Positions 25,147 through 34,032 of a stretch of 57,272 nt of DNA are shown here, piece after piece. The notes beneath the pieces were generated by a model that saw only the letters and a program-made list of their open reading frames with translations, had not been told where the DNA came from and made no database searches. Numbering within the stretch: the first letter of the stretch is position 1; every line of letters starts with the position of its first letter. Source of the stretch: Candidatus Magnetominusculus dajiuhuensis. Its GTDB lineage: Bacteria; Nitrospirota; Thermodesulfovibrionia; Thermodesulfovibrionales; Magnetobacteriaceae. A program made the translations under genes and the position numbers. The stretch lies in assembly GCA_015233465.1 (NCBI GenBank), contig JADFXP010000017.1, forward strand, positions 577 to 57,848, in the 5' to 3' direction.

Positions 25147-26745
25147 GTGGGAAAAAATATCAAAGTCTTATTAGTAGAAGACGATTTAATTGATCAGATG
25201 GCATTTAAGCGTATGGTAAAAGACAGCGGACTGTCTTATGATTATGCTGTAGCTGGATGTGTTTCAGAGGCTAAAGAGATGTTAACTGCCAGTAATTTTG
25301 ATGTAATTATAACTGACTATATGCTCCCAGACGGTTCAGCCTTTGATGTAATAAGCATAAAAACAGACGCTCCAATTATATTTGCCACAGGCGCAGGTGA
25401 TGAAGGCACTGCAGTTAATGCAATGAAGGCAGGGGCTTATGATTATCTAATAAAAGACCACGAAAGAAATTATCTAAAAATCCTTCCAGTAACCGTTGAA
25501 AAGGCATTAAAAAGCAAAGAAGCTGAACAGAGGCTAAGACTTTTAAACGCAGCAGTAGAAAATGCAAATGATTCAATAATCATACTTGAGGCAGAACCTT
25601 CTGACCTTCCTGGGCGAAAGATATTATATGTAAATAAGGCATTCACAAGGATTACAGGATATGAAGCATATGAAGTACTTGGCAAGACTCTTCGTATGTT
25701 GAATGGAATAAATACAGACGCAGCAGAGCTTGCTAAGGCAAATTTAGCCTTTGAAGAGCGCAAACCAATTACTATTGAGATTGCAAATTACAAAAAGGAC
25801 GGGACAGAGTTTTGGGTAGAATCCAATATTGTACCCTTTGCAGAAGAAAGAGGATGGTATGTGCACTGGGTCTCAGTCCAGAGAGATATAACACAGCGCA
25901 AGGAATTTGAAGACGCAATGAGACTCTCAAAAGAGGCTGCTGAAGAGGCAAGTCAGGCGAAATCAGATTTTCTATCCACTGTCTCTCATGAACTGCGAAC
26001 ACCTCTTACATCTGTTTTGGGATTTACGACTATCGTAAAAGAAGACCTTGAAGGGTTTATCTTCCCTAATATCAAAGAGAGAGACAATAAGATGGAACGA
26101 AAGATCCGGAATGTCTCTGAATCACTTGATATTATGGAAAAAGAGGCAATGAGGCTAACCAATTTAATAAATGATGTCCTTGATATAGCAAAGATAGAGG
26201 CTGGCAAGATAGATTGGAAGGACGATGAAATAGATATGAGAGATGTATTTTTAAGGGCGGTCTCTGCAACTGCGTCGCTTCACGAGCCAAAGGGAATAAA
26301 GATAGAAGAAGAACTGATTGGAGATGATTTTAAGTTCTTTGGAGATGGAGACAGGATGATTCAGGTCGCAACTAATCTCTTTAGCAATGCAATTAAATTC
26401 ACTGAATCTGGAACAATCACTTACATGATTAAACATAGTGCTGATGAGTTAAGATGCGAGGTTATTGATACAGGGATAGGAATACCTGAGGATATGTTAG
26501 AGAAGGTTTTTGAGAAATTTAAGCAAATTGGCGATACATTGACATCAAAACCTCAAGGAACAGGCTTAGGGCTGCCGATTTGTAAAGAAATAATAGAGCA
26601 TCATGGCGGTAAAATCTGGGCAGAAAGCAATTATGGAAAGGGGAGTACCTTTATTTTTACAATTCCTACAAGTACTAAAAAAGACAGTGAATTAGGTCAA
26701 AAAGACGCTTTACTCAAATCTATAAAGGATTTATCACGTTTTTAA
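25147..26745 (+). CDS. REC-PAS-histidine kinase
   Basis: A 532-residue cytoplasmic protein: receiver (1-118, acceptor D57, with IKDHE in place of KP), PAS with a PAC tail (about 128-255; ITGYEAYEVLGKT), dimerisation helix with STVSHELRTPLT (H281), and HATPase with NLFSNAIKF, DTGIGIP and GTGLGLP. Kinases with an N-terminal receiver of this kind, where Asp follows the lysine, are common in environmental bacteria. The GTG at 25147 starts the conserved receiver, but the nearest AGGAG (25124-25129) is about 18 bases away, which is unusually far, so translation may begin elsewhere or be weak. Confidence 0.9.
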   Translation: MGKNIKVLLVEDDLIDQMAFKRMVKDSGLSYDYAVAGCVSEAKEMLTASNFDVIITDYMLPDGSAFDVISIKTDAPIIFATGAGDEGTAVNAMKAGAYDYLIKDHERNYLKILPVTVEKALKSKEAEQRLRLLNAAVENANDSIIILEAEPSDLPGRKILYVNKAFTRITGYEAYEVLGKTLRMLNGINTDAAELAKANLAFEERKPITIEIANYKKDGTEFWVESNIVPFAEERGWYVHWVSVQRDITQRKEFEDAMRLSKEAAEEASQAKSDFLSTVSHELRTPLTSVLGFTTIVKEDLEGFIFPNIKERDNKMERKIRNVSESLDIMEKEAMRLTNLINDVLDIAKIEAGKIDWKDDEIDMRDVFLRAVSATASLHEPKGIKIEEELIGDDFKFFGDGDRMIQVATNLFSNAIKFTESGTITYMIKHSADELRCEVIDTGIGIPEDMLEKVFEKFKQIGDTLTSKPQGTGLGLPICKEIIEHHGGKIWAESNYGKGSTFIFTIPTSTKKDSELGQKDALLKSIKDLSRF

Positions 26746-26945
26746 CTTGATAATACAATCTGCTCCCCTAACCCTGATAGCCATTAAGATAAAAATAACT
26801 ATACATTATTATTATTTTATGTTATAGTTCCATAGTATTACTTCATTTGTGAACATATTATCTAAAAATATTATAATAGATTGGGAAAATATTAATAACG
26901 TTACTTTGAAAGCAGCAGGCTAATGCTTTATTGAGGGGGCATTAA

Positions 26946-28289
26946 ATGATTAATGAAATGGATCAAATTAAGTTAAAAAAGATTATCTCCAAGAAAAAAA
27001 TATCCAATATACTGACTGGAATTATTGAATCCATTAGTGACAACATTGGTATTTTAGATGCAGACGGCAAATTATTACTTGGAAGTTCTGATGGATCTAA
27101 AAAACATTCAATAGATATTGAAGGTAAGACAATAGGCTATGTAACAGGCGGAGACAAGGCTATAAAGGTATTAGATTTATTAATATATATTGCTGATACA
27201 GCTTTAGACAGCCATACACTTGCAAATGAAGCGCTTGATAAATATAAAGAAATATCTTTGTTATATGAGATGTCTGAAAAAATCTCCTCATCCCTTGATT
27301 CATCTAAGGTCTCTCAATTGATAATTGATGAGATAAAAGTACTTGTAAAGGCGGATAACGTATCAATATTCCGTATGAATGAGGAAATCAAAGAACTTGA
27401 ATTAATAGCAGTAACAGGGAGCGAATACAGCCTCAGCACAAAGATTAAATCTGGGGAAGGTATAATAGGCAGTGTCTTTCTCTCTAAGAAATCAGAGATA
27501 GTAAATGATACAGCAAAAGATAATAGATATATAACCGGTTCATCAAAGGTTGCATCAATAATGTGTGTGCCAATGATGTTAAAACAAAGGGCAAGCGGTG
27601 TAATTAAGGTAAGCACCTTTAAACATACTGAGTATTCTGCTGAGGATTTAAAATTATTAGTAATACTAGCATCCCATGCTGCTGTTGCAGTAGAGAATGC
27701 TTGGCTTTATGATAGATTAGCAGAGACATTTTTCTCAACCATAAATACCCTTGCAGAGACCATTGAAAGAAGAAGTCCTGCAAGCGGCGGACATTCACAG
27801 AGGGTCTCAAAGGCAAGTTTATCTATTGGAAGGGCATTTGGGCTTTCGATGAAAGAGATGAGCGACCTGCGTTTGGCATCTGTGCTGCATGATATAGGCA
27901 AGATTGGGATACCTGACAGCATACTTTTAAAGAGCACTGAATTAACTGCTGAAGAGATGGGTATAATGGATAAACATTCAATAAACGGCGCTGACATACT
28001 AAAAAATATCAAGCAGCTTAAGGATGTAGTACCATGTGTTAGAGCCCATCATGAAAGATATGACGGAACAGGGATTCCAGATAAATTAAAAGGCGACAAG
28101 ATTCCTATAGCTGCAAGGGTGCTGGCAGTTGCAAATGCCTATGATAATTATGTAAACGGTCATTATGGACATGCTTCGATGTCTTCAGATGATGCTGCTG
28201 AAAAAATAAGAAAGCTCTCAGGAACTGAATTTGATCCTGATGTAGTAAGGGCTTTTTATAAAATTTATAAAGATGGAAAATTATTATAA
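26946..28289 (+). CDS. GAF-HD-GYP protein with variant GIP motif
   Basis: A 447-residue protein. After a poorly conserved N-terminal 95 residues comes a GAF domain (about 110-255; GEGIIGSVF at 170-178) and an HD-GYP domain. The catalytic histidine-aspartate HDIGKIGIP is intact (HD at 315-316) and the later HHERYDGTG is present, but the GYP motif is GIP (376-378). Loss of the tyrosine is seen in some HD-GYP proteins; whether the enzyme still hydrolyses cyclic di-GMP is open. A GAGGGGG ribosome site precedes the ATG. It is followed by a single receiver 19 bases later. Confidence 0.88.
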   Translation: MINEMDQIKLKKIISKKKISNILTGIIESISDNIGILDADGKLLLGSSDGSKKHSIDIEGKTIGYVTGGDKAIKVLDLLIYIADTALDSHTLANEALDKYKEISLLYEMSEKISSSLDSSKVSQLIIDEIKVLVKADNVSIFRMNEEIKELELIAVTGSEYSLSTKIKSGEGIIGSVFLSKKSEIVNDTAKDNRYITGSSKVASIMCVPMMLKQRASGVIKVSTFKHTEYSAEDLKLLVILASHAAVAVENAWLYDRLAETFFSTINTLAETIERRSPASGGHSQRVSKASLSIGRAFGLSMKEMSDLRLASVLHDIGKIGIPDSILLKSTELTAEEMGIMDKHSINGADILKNIKQLKDVVPCVRAHHERYDGTGIPDKLKGDKIPIAARVLAVANAYDNYVNGHYGHASMSSDDAAEKIRKLSGTEFDPDVVRAFYKIYKDGKLL

Positions 28290-28308
28290 GAAATAGATTA
28301 GGAGGCTG

Positions 28309-28695
28309 ATGATGTCTAAAAAAATATTAATTGTAGATGACGAACGTCCAATCAGAATATTGTTAGAAAGGACTTTAGAGAAATTTGAGGATTCTGGAGT
28401 GGAACTACTAACTGCTGAAAATGGTGAAGAAGGCCTTGAAACAATAAAAAAAGAACTGCCTAATCTTGTATTTTTAGATGTTATGATGCCAAAGATGGAT
28501 GGTTTTACAGTTTGCAATACAGTTAAAAATGAATTAAAATTGAAAGATGTATATATAGTAATGCTTACAGCCAAAGGTCAGGAATTTGATAAACAAAAAG
28601 GTCATGATGTTGGAGCAGACATTTATATGACCAAACCATTTAACCCTTCAGATGTCGCTAAAAAAGCTGAAGAGGTATTAGGAATTAAGTTTTAA
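28309..28695 (+). CDS. Single-domain response regulator
   Basis: A 128-residue receiver without output domain. All key residues are present: VDDE, acceptor in FLDVMMPKMDG, the Thr of LTAKG and the lysine in TKPFN. AGGAGG lies just upstream; two adjacent ATGs (28309, 28312) are possible starts. It follows the GAF-HD-GYP gene by 19 bases and probably regulates or is regulated with it. Confidence 0.9.
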   Translation: MMSKKILIVDDERPIRILLERTLEKFEDSGVELLTAENGEEGLETIKKELPNLVFLDVMMPKMDGFTVCNTVKNELKLKDVYIVMLTAKGQEFDKQKGHDVGADIYMTKPFNPSDVAKKAEEVLGIKF

Positions 28696-28743
28696 TAAAA
28701 GATCAAGTTTTATCAAAAGACATCCCACATACTATAATCATAC

Positions 28744-28767
28744 AGGGCAGTTAATAATACCTGCCCT
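28744..28767 (+). terminator. Weak hairpin after the response regulator
   Basis: AGGGCAG (28744-28750) pairs with CTGCCCT (28761-28767) around a 10-base loop, 49 bases after the response regulator stop. A T-run is absent, so this is at best a weak terminator. Confidence 0.35.
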
Positions 28768-28935
28768 ACCCTTCATCTAAAAAATCATTATAGCCTTTAT
28801 CATATTCATAGTTTACCCAATTTTACCTAGTAAAACCCCTCATTCTACTAATATCTTTTCTCTATTATTGCACAAAAAAACTCTGATACAATTAAATCAT
28901 AAATACACATGAGGGTAATCGGGCTATAACACGAA

Positions 28936-30612
28936 ATGGATTCTATGAAGATTAATAACAGACATACATTATCCATAAAACAAGTGATCTTTCCAACGAT
29001 CTTGTCTCTATTATTATTTATTATCTTATTATCTGGATATTTCAAAGAAAAACAGCTTAATCAAAGGGAACAAGACTATTACTCACCAATATCTTGGACC
29101 GTGAAAGATGTTAAAATTTCAATTGAAACATTGATTGAAGAGTGCCGTTTCTCTCTTAATCTTATTCCTTCTATATTTAAGAATCAAAGGTTAGACAATC
29201 ATAATCTTGACTCGACTTATCAGACACTCTTAAACAATGAACCATATTTACAAGGAATAGGTATAATGGATGCTTCTGGTAAAATTATATCTGAATCTGG
29301 GATAACTTTATCACAGAACTATAATTTTTCAGATTCTGATTGGTTAAAAAATAGCCGCACCTTTGGTTATGCAGTAAGTAATGTTTATTCTTATAATAAT
29401 GATAACAAATTCTTTATTATTGCAGTAAACACTGAAAATGGAAAAACTGCTTATGCTGTAGTAAACATACAGGAACTAACAGATTATCTAAAAAATAAGA
29501 TAAAGGATGGATTAATATTATCAGTAAACGCTTATCTCTTAGAGCAAAGCGCTGGAGATAAACCTTACAACCAGATACAGATTTTATCTAACAATACCAA
29601 TTCATTCAATGCAATACAAAAAATTCCTGACATTCAACCTGAGGGCATATTAGTAGAATTAGAAAATCATCACTCAAATCCAACATATAAAGGTTTCGTA
29701 AAGATAGAAAATACACCTTGGACTCTTGCCGTTACACTCAGCATCCAAAAACAGCCTTTTCTGCCGCTGCTATTAAATAACAGTTTAACCTCAGTTATTT
29801 TAGGAATCATTCTACTGCTTATTTTGACTGATTATATATTCATATTAAAGAAAAGAAATATAATAATCGCAAAAACTGTAAAACAAACGCCTATAAAAAA
29901 CATAGAAACCTTTACTAAAAAATCCTCAATAGGTCATCTTTCCGAAAGTATGGTTCATGAGATTAACAATCCTCTTGAGATTATTAACCAAAATGCAGGA
30001 CTTTTAAAGGACATCCTTGATATGTCTTCAGAGGTCAACGCTGCTATTGATATTAAACTAAAAGATAAATTTATCAAACTGACGCAAGGCATACTTGAAG
30101 GAGTAGACAGAAGCAGAAAGGTAATGAATCGCTTCTTGAAATTTGCAAAAAATATAGAGAATGAAAAACTTGAAGCAGATGTATTTATCATGCTGCAAGA
30201 CATAATTGATCTATGTAAAGAAGAGGCAATGTATAGAGATATTTTAATTGAACTTCGTCAAGGTCAATCTATACGTCATATAACAAAAGGCGCGCATTTA
30301 GCTCAGCACATTTTCTTTAATATTCTAAGTTTCATCATAAACGATGTACAAAAAGACACCTCAATTATAATATCTTTAGAACAAAAGGCGAATCTATTTA
30401 TTAACGTTACATTTAACTATAACAAGATGATCAGCAATACAAATAAAAGAACAGATATTCTAGCCTCAAAGGCAAGAAGAGATGATGCGATTGAACAAAG
30501 TGATATTAAACTCTCAATATCAAGAGAATTTATTGAAAAGATTAATGGCAGGATGCAGGTAGTTGCTCAAGATGAAAATGGCGTATCTATAATCCTTACA
30601 ATACCCATTTAA
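28936..30612 (+). CDS. Membrane sensor kinase with degenerate ATPase domain
   Basis: A 558-residue protein. Two membrane segments (about 17-36 and 283-305) enclose a Cache-like periplasmic sensor with YLQGIGIMDASGKIISESG. A dimerisation helix has MVHEINNPLEI with H341. The C-terminal region holds only a weak remnant of the ATPase: the N-box position reads FFNILSFIINDVQ without the usual Asn and Asp-Ala, and no DxGxG or GTGxGL is found, whereas the neighbouring kinase at 31027-32772 has all of them. The phospho-accepting histidine is kept. It may be a pseudo-kinase that senses a signal and partners, or heterodimerises, with the next kinase. The receiver gene follows 13 bases later. Confidence 0.82.
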   Translation: MDSMKINNRHTLSIKQVIFPTILSLLLFIILLSGYFKEKQLNQREQDYYSPISWTVKDVKISIETLIEECRFSLNLIPSIFKNQRLDNHNLDSTYQTLLNNEPYLQGIGIMDASGKIISESGITLSQNYNFSDSDWLKNSRTFGYAVSNVYSYNNDNKFFIIAVNTENGKTAYAVVNIQELTDYLKNKIKDGLILSVNAYLLEQSAGDKPYNQIQILSNNTNSFNAIQKIPDIQPEGILVELENHHSNPTYKGFVKIENTPWTLAVTLSIQKQPFLPLLLNNSLTSVILGIILLLILTDYIFILKKRNIIIAKTVKQTPIKNIETFTKKSSIGHLSESMVHEINNPLEIINQNAGLLKDILDMSSEVNAAIDIKLKDKFIKLTQGILEGVDRSRKVMNRFLKFAKNIENEKLEADVFIMLQDIIDLCKEEAMYRDILIELRQGQSIRHITKGAHLAQHIFFNILSFIINDVQKDTSIIISLEQKANLFINVTFNYNKMISNTNKRTDILASKARRDDAIEQSDIKLSISREFIEKINGRMQVVAQDENGVSIILTIPI

Positions 30613-30625
30613 GAAGGAGAAACGG

Positions 30626-31030
30626 ATGTCACAAATAAAGGTTATGTTAATTGATGACGAACTTGAGTTTACATCAATATTTAGCGAGCGTCTAATACTG
30701 CGTAATTTTGATGTAATTGCAGTAAATAAGGTAGAGGATGCCTTTACAAAATTAAGAGAAACGCTCCCTGATGTTATATTACTTGACCTAAAGATGCCTG
30801 GAATGAATGGAATTGAAATGTTAAAGATTATGAGAAGGTTTGACCCAACGATAGAGATTATAATAATTACAGGTCATGCCCTTGGTCTTGATAAAGAGGA
30901 GGCTGTTAGTATGGGGGCATTTGACAGGCTGCTTAAGCCTCTGGATATAAATGAAGTCATAAAAACAATTGAACAGGCTTATAAGAAAAAAAATCTGGAA
31001 CAGAGGTTTCTTAAAAATAATACATTATGA
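30626..31030 (+). CDS. Single-domain response regulator
   Basis: A 134-residue receiver. The pocket is IDDEL, the acceptor sits in LLDLKMPGMNG, the switch Thr in IITGH, and the lysine in LKPLD. It lies between the degenerate kinase and an intact kinase, and its stop overlaps the next start by four bases (ATGA). A receiver between two kinases of the same sensor type implies a common signalling unit. Confidence 0.9.
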   Translation: MSQIKVMLIDDELEFTSIFSERLILRNFDVIAVNKVEDAFTKLRETLPDVILLDLKMPGMNGIEMLKIMRRFDPTIEIIIITGHALGLDKEEAVSMGAFDRLLKPLDINEVIKTIEQAYKKKNLEQRFLKNNTL

Positions 31031-32772
31031 ATATAACAGACAATAAAACAACTCAGATGACAGGACTTGAGTACTACAGGTTATTTATAAAAAAAATGGT
31101 AATACTGCTGGTAATATTTTCACTAGTGCCGCTGCTTTTGATAAACACAGTCTTACGGCATTATTTCCTCTCATCTTATTCAGATAAGGTAATGGAACAT
31201 ATGACTGAGTTAATTCAGAAACACAAACAGAATATTGATAATTTTTTACAAGAGCGTCTAAACAATATCAGAGTCCTTGCAAGCTCAAACTCAATGGAAC
31301 AGTTGACAAATGAAGACTTTTTAAAGAAAAACCTTGATATCTTACAAAAAGAGTATGATAACGCATTTGTAGACCTTGGGATTGTAGACATTAATGGGAT
31401 TCAGATCGCTTATGCAGGCAAGTATAAACTGGTCAGCGCAAACTATAAAGACTCTACATGGTTTAATCAGGCATTAAAAAGCAAATATTATATAAGTGAT
31501 GTATTTCTTGGTTTAAGGGGACAGCCGCACTTTATTGTAGCAGTGAAGAAACAATGGAATAATAAGGATTACATAATTCGAGCAACTATTGATTTTAATA
31601 CCTTTAACTCAATGGTTGAAAAAATAAGAATAGGCGCAACTGGATTTGCATTTATTGTTAATAAAACTGGGCAGCTTCAAACAAGAAATATGTATAACCT
31701 TCAAACTATTAATGGTACATCAGTACTCGATTTCTTAAATAAAATTGACCTTCAGAAAGAGGATGTACATGCAGTTCAAAATCTTCAGTATAGGGGTAAA
31801 GAATTTATCTTTTTCATAGTTTCACTAAAAGAAGGTCAGTGGAGATTGATATTTCAACAAGAACAAGGCGACGCATTTTCAGAACTCTATAAGGCAAGAC
31901 AGATGGGGATAATTATATTATTATGCGGAAGTATTGGAGTTATACTTATATATTATCTGATGTCAAGGAAGATGATAAGATTTATAGAGTTATCAGAGCA
32001 GCAAAGAGAGAAGATGAATGAGCAATTAATAGAATCAGGGAAACTTGCCTCAATTGGAGAGCTTGCGGCTGGGATAGCCCATGAGATAAACAATCCAGTT
32101 GCAATAATGGTAGAAGAGGCTGGCTGGATACAAGACCTTTTAAAAGAAGAAGATTTTAAAGATAGTGAAAATGTACAAGAATTTTCACGTTCATTGCTTC
32201 AGATAAAGTTGCAAGGCATGAGGTGTAAGGATATTACCTTTAAACTTTTAAGTTTTGCAAGAAAGACCGATCCAAGGGCTGTAAAGACACAGATAAATGA
32301 TCTTATAGAAGAGATCGTAAAACTTTCAAAACAAAGGGCAAAATACAGTCATATTGAGATAAAAACCGAATTTGAACAAGACCTGCCTGAATTGATGGCA
32401 TCACCATCAGAGTTGCAGCAGGTATTTCTAAACCTATTTAATAATGCTATAGATGCAATTGGAACAGCTAATGATGAAGGAATGGTTTCTATAGTCACTA
32501 AAAGGACTGGCGATACAGTCTTAATCAGCTTTAGCGATAACGGGCAAGGAATACCAAAGTCAAACATTGCTAGAATATTTGATCCGTTTTTCACAACAAA
32601 ACCTATTGGTAAAGGCACTGGAATTGGGCTTTCAATATGTCATGGGATAATCAAGAAATTGGGCGGGGATATAACAGTATCAAGTGAAGTAGGTATTGGA
32701 ACAACATTTGAATTGACTATCCCGCTGTTTTTAGAAAAAGATACTGAAACGCCATTGTTTAAAGAATTATAA
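31027..32772 (+). CDS. Membrane sensor histidine kinase (dCache type)
   Basis: A 581-residue protein. Membrane segments at about 21-45 and 294-314 enclose a dCache-type periplasmic domain; LGIVDINGIQIAYAG and SDVFLG are typical strands. The kinase core has the H-box GIAHEINNPVAI with H352, N-box NLFNNAIDAIG, DNGQGIP, a Phe-box FDPFFTTK and GTGIGLS. It is an intact NtrB/ZraS-like kinase. It overlaps the preceding receiver gene and stands 14 bases before three consecutive receivers, making it the probable phosphodonor of that set. Confidence 0.93.
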   Translation: MNITDNKTTQMTGLEYYRLFIKKMVILLVIFSLVPLLLINTVLRHYFLSSYSDKVMEHMTELIQKHKQNIDNFLQERLNNIRVLASSNSMEQLTNEDFLKKNLDILQKEYDNAFVDLGIVDINGIQIAYAGKYKLVSANYKDSTWFNQALKSKYYISDVFLGLRGQPHFIVAVKKQWNNKDYIIRATIDFNTFNSMVEKIRIGATGFAFIVNKTGQLQTRNMYNLQTINGTSVLDFLNKIDLQKEDVHAVQNLQYRGKEFIFFIVSLKEGQWRLIFQQEQGDAFSELYKARQMGIIILLCGSIGVILIYYLMSRKMIRFIELSEQQREKMNEQLIESGKLASIGELAAGIAHEINNPVAIMVEEAGWIQDLLKEEDFKDSENVQEFSRSLLQIKLQGMRCKDITFKLLSFARKTDPRAVKTQINDLIEEIVKLSKQRAKYSHIEIKTEFEQDLPELMASPSELQQVFLNLFNNAIDAIGTANDEGMVSIVTKRTGDTVLISFSDNGQGIPKSNIARIFDPFFTTKPIGKGTGIGLSICHGIIKKLGGDITVSSEVGIGTTFELTIPLFLEKDTETPLFKEL

Positions 32773-32786
32773 GAGAGGATAAAGAT

Positions 32787-33215
32787 ATGTCAACATCACG
32801 GTTGTCAGAACAAATTACAATTCTCATAGTAGATGATGAAACTGCAATTACTGAATTAATGGCTGCAAGGTTTCTAACGCGTAATTTTAATGTTTTTAAG
32901 GCTAATAATGGTAATGATGCTCTTGACGTTCTTAATAAGAACAATATGATTGATGTGGTTATACTAGATGTCAAGATGCCTGGGCTTGATGGGCTTGAGA
33001 CTCTTAAATTGATAAAGGAACAGCATCCGCTTGTAGAGGTAATCATGCTGACAGGTTTTCCAACAGTAAAGGATGCAATAGACAGCATGAAATTAGGAGC
33101 GTATGATTATCTCAAAAAAGTAGTAGATTTCGAGCAATTACTGACTATGATAAAACTGGCATCAGATAAGAAACTTAAACATGATAAAAAAATCATAGAA
33201 GCAAAAAATCTATAG
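32787..33215 (+). CDS. Single-domain receiver lacking the conserved proline (KKV)
   Basis: A 142-residue receiver of the same subfamily as the two following regulators. The pocket VDDE, acceptor D61 in LDVKMPGLDG and switch Thr (LTGF) are present. At the lysine loop it reads DYLKKVVDF where its neighbours have KP: the lysine is kept (K111) but the normally invariant cis-proline is Val. This may alter signalling or partner choice. It follows the intact kinase by 14 bases. Confidence 0.88.
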   Translation: MSTSRLSEQITILIVDDETAITELMAARFLTRNFNVFKANNGNDALDVLNKNNMIDVVILDVKMPGLDGLETLKLIKEQHPLVEVIMLTGFPTVKDAIDSMKLGAYDYLKKVVDFEQLLTMIKLASDKKLKHDKKIIEAKNL

Positions 33216-33226
33216 GGGTAGATAAA

Positions 33227-33631
33227 GTGACAAATAAGTCAGAACCGTTAAAACTACTCTTGGTTGATGATGAGACAGGTTATGTTGAGATATTAAGCAA
33301 GAGGATGTCTAAACGAGGTATTGAAGTTACTGCAGCTTACAGTGGAGCTGAAGCAATCAGGGCAATGCGCGGGAGATATTTTGATGCAGCAGTGTTAGAT
33401 TTAAAGATGGAAGATATGGATGGGATTGAGATTTTAAAGATTCTCAGGACAATGGACTCAAAGATGCCGGTGATAATGCTTACAGGGCATGGTTCTGAAA
33501 GGGCAGCAAGAGAGGGGATAAAATATGGAGCATATGATTATCTGACAAAGCCCTGTAATTTTGATGAACTGGTTACTAAGATCAAAACTGCAGGCATTGG
33601 TGATAATAGAGGTGATGGCGATGGAAAATAG
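33227..33631 (+). CDS. Single-domain response regulator
   Basis: A 134-residue receiver with GTG start preceded by a GGGG-type ribosome site. Acidic pocket VDDE, acceptor D58 in LDLKMEDMDG (Glu-Asp instead of Pro-Gly), MLTGH and TKPCN are visible. It belongs to the set of three consecutive receivers between the kinase and the TauE/SafE gene. Its end overlaps the next gene by 11 bases. Confidence 0.9.
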   Translation: MTNKSEPLKLLLVDDETGYVEILSKRMSKRGIEVTAAYSGAEAIRAMRGRYFDAAVLDLKMEDMDGIEILKILRTMDSKMPVIMLTGHGSERAAREGIKYGAYDYLTKPCNFDELVTKIKTAGIGDNRGDGDGK

Positions 33632-34031
33632 CATTGTATTATTGGTAGACGATGAAGAGGATTTTATTACTCCAATTGCAAAAAAACTCAAAAAACGCCA
33701 TATAGAGGTAGAAACTGCTCCAAATGGCGAGGCTGGACTAAAGAAATTGGCTGAAGGAAATATTGATGTAGTAGTGCTTGATGTTAAGATGCCGGGCATG
33801 GATGGGATTTCAACCCTGCGTGAGATAAAAATGAAATACCCCTTAGTAGAGGTAATAATGCTGACAGGACACGCAAATATGGAGGCAGCAGTTGACGGCA
33901 TGAATCTTGGAGCATTTGATTATCTAATGAAACCAATGGAATTTGACGAATTGGTTTTTAAGTTACAAGACGCAGTTAAAACTAGGCGATTAGCTTTAGA
34001 GAAGATAAAAAAGTATTCTCAGGAGGTTTAA
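33621..34031 (+). CDS. Single-domain response regulator preceding TauE/SafE
   Basis: A 136-residue receiver. The frame is open further upstream, but the ATG at 33621 is preferred: AGAGG lies eight bases before and the protein then begins right at the receiver (MENSIVLLVDDEEDF). Acceptor D54 in LDVKMPGMDG, MLTGH and MKPME are intact. The gene overlaps its predecessor and stops one base before the TauE/SafE gene, so it is tightly coupled to the permease. The VDDExDF...K(K/R) pattern resembles the receivers fused to the SulP transporters downstream. Confidence 0.9.
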   Translation: MENSIVLLVDDEEDFITPIAKKLKKRHIEVETAPNGEAGLKKLAEGNIDVVVLDVKMPGMDGISTLREIKMKYPLVEVIMLTGHANMEAAVDGMNLGAFDYLMKPMEFDELVFKLQDAVKTRRLALEKIKKYSQEV

Positions 34032-34032
34032 A

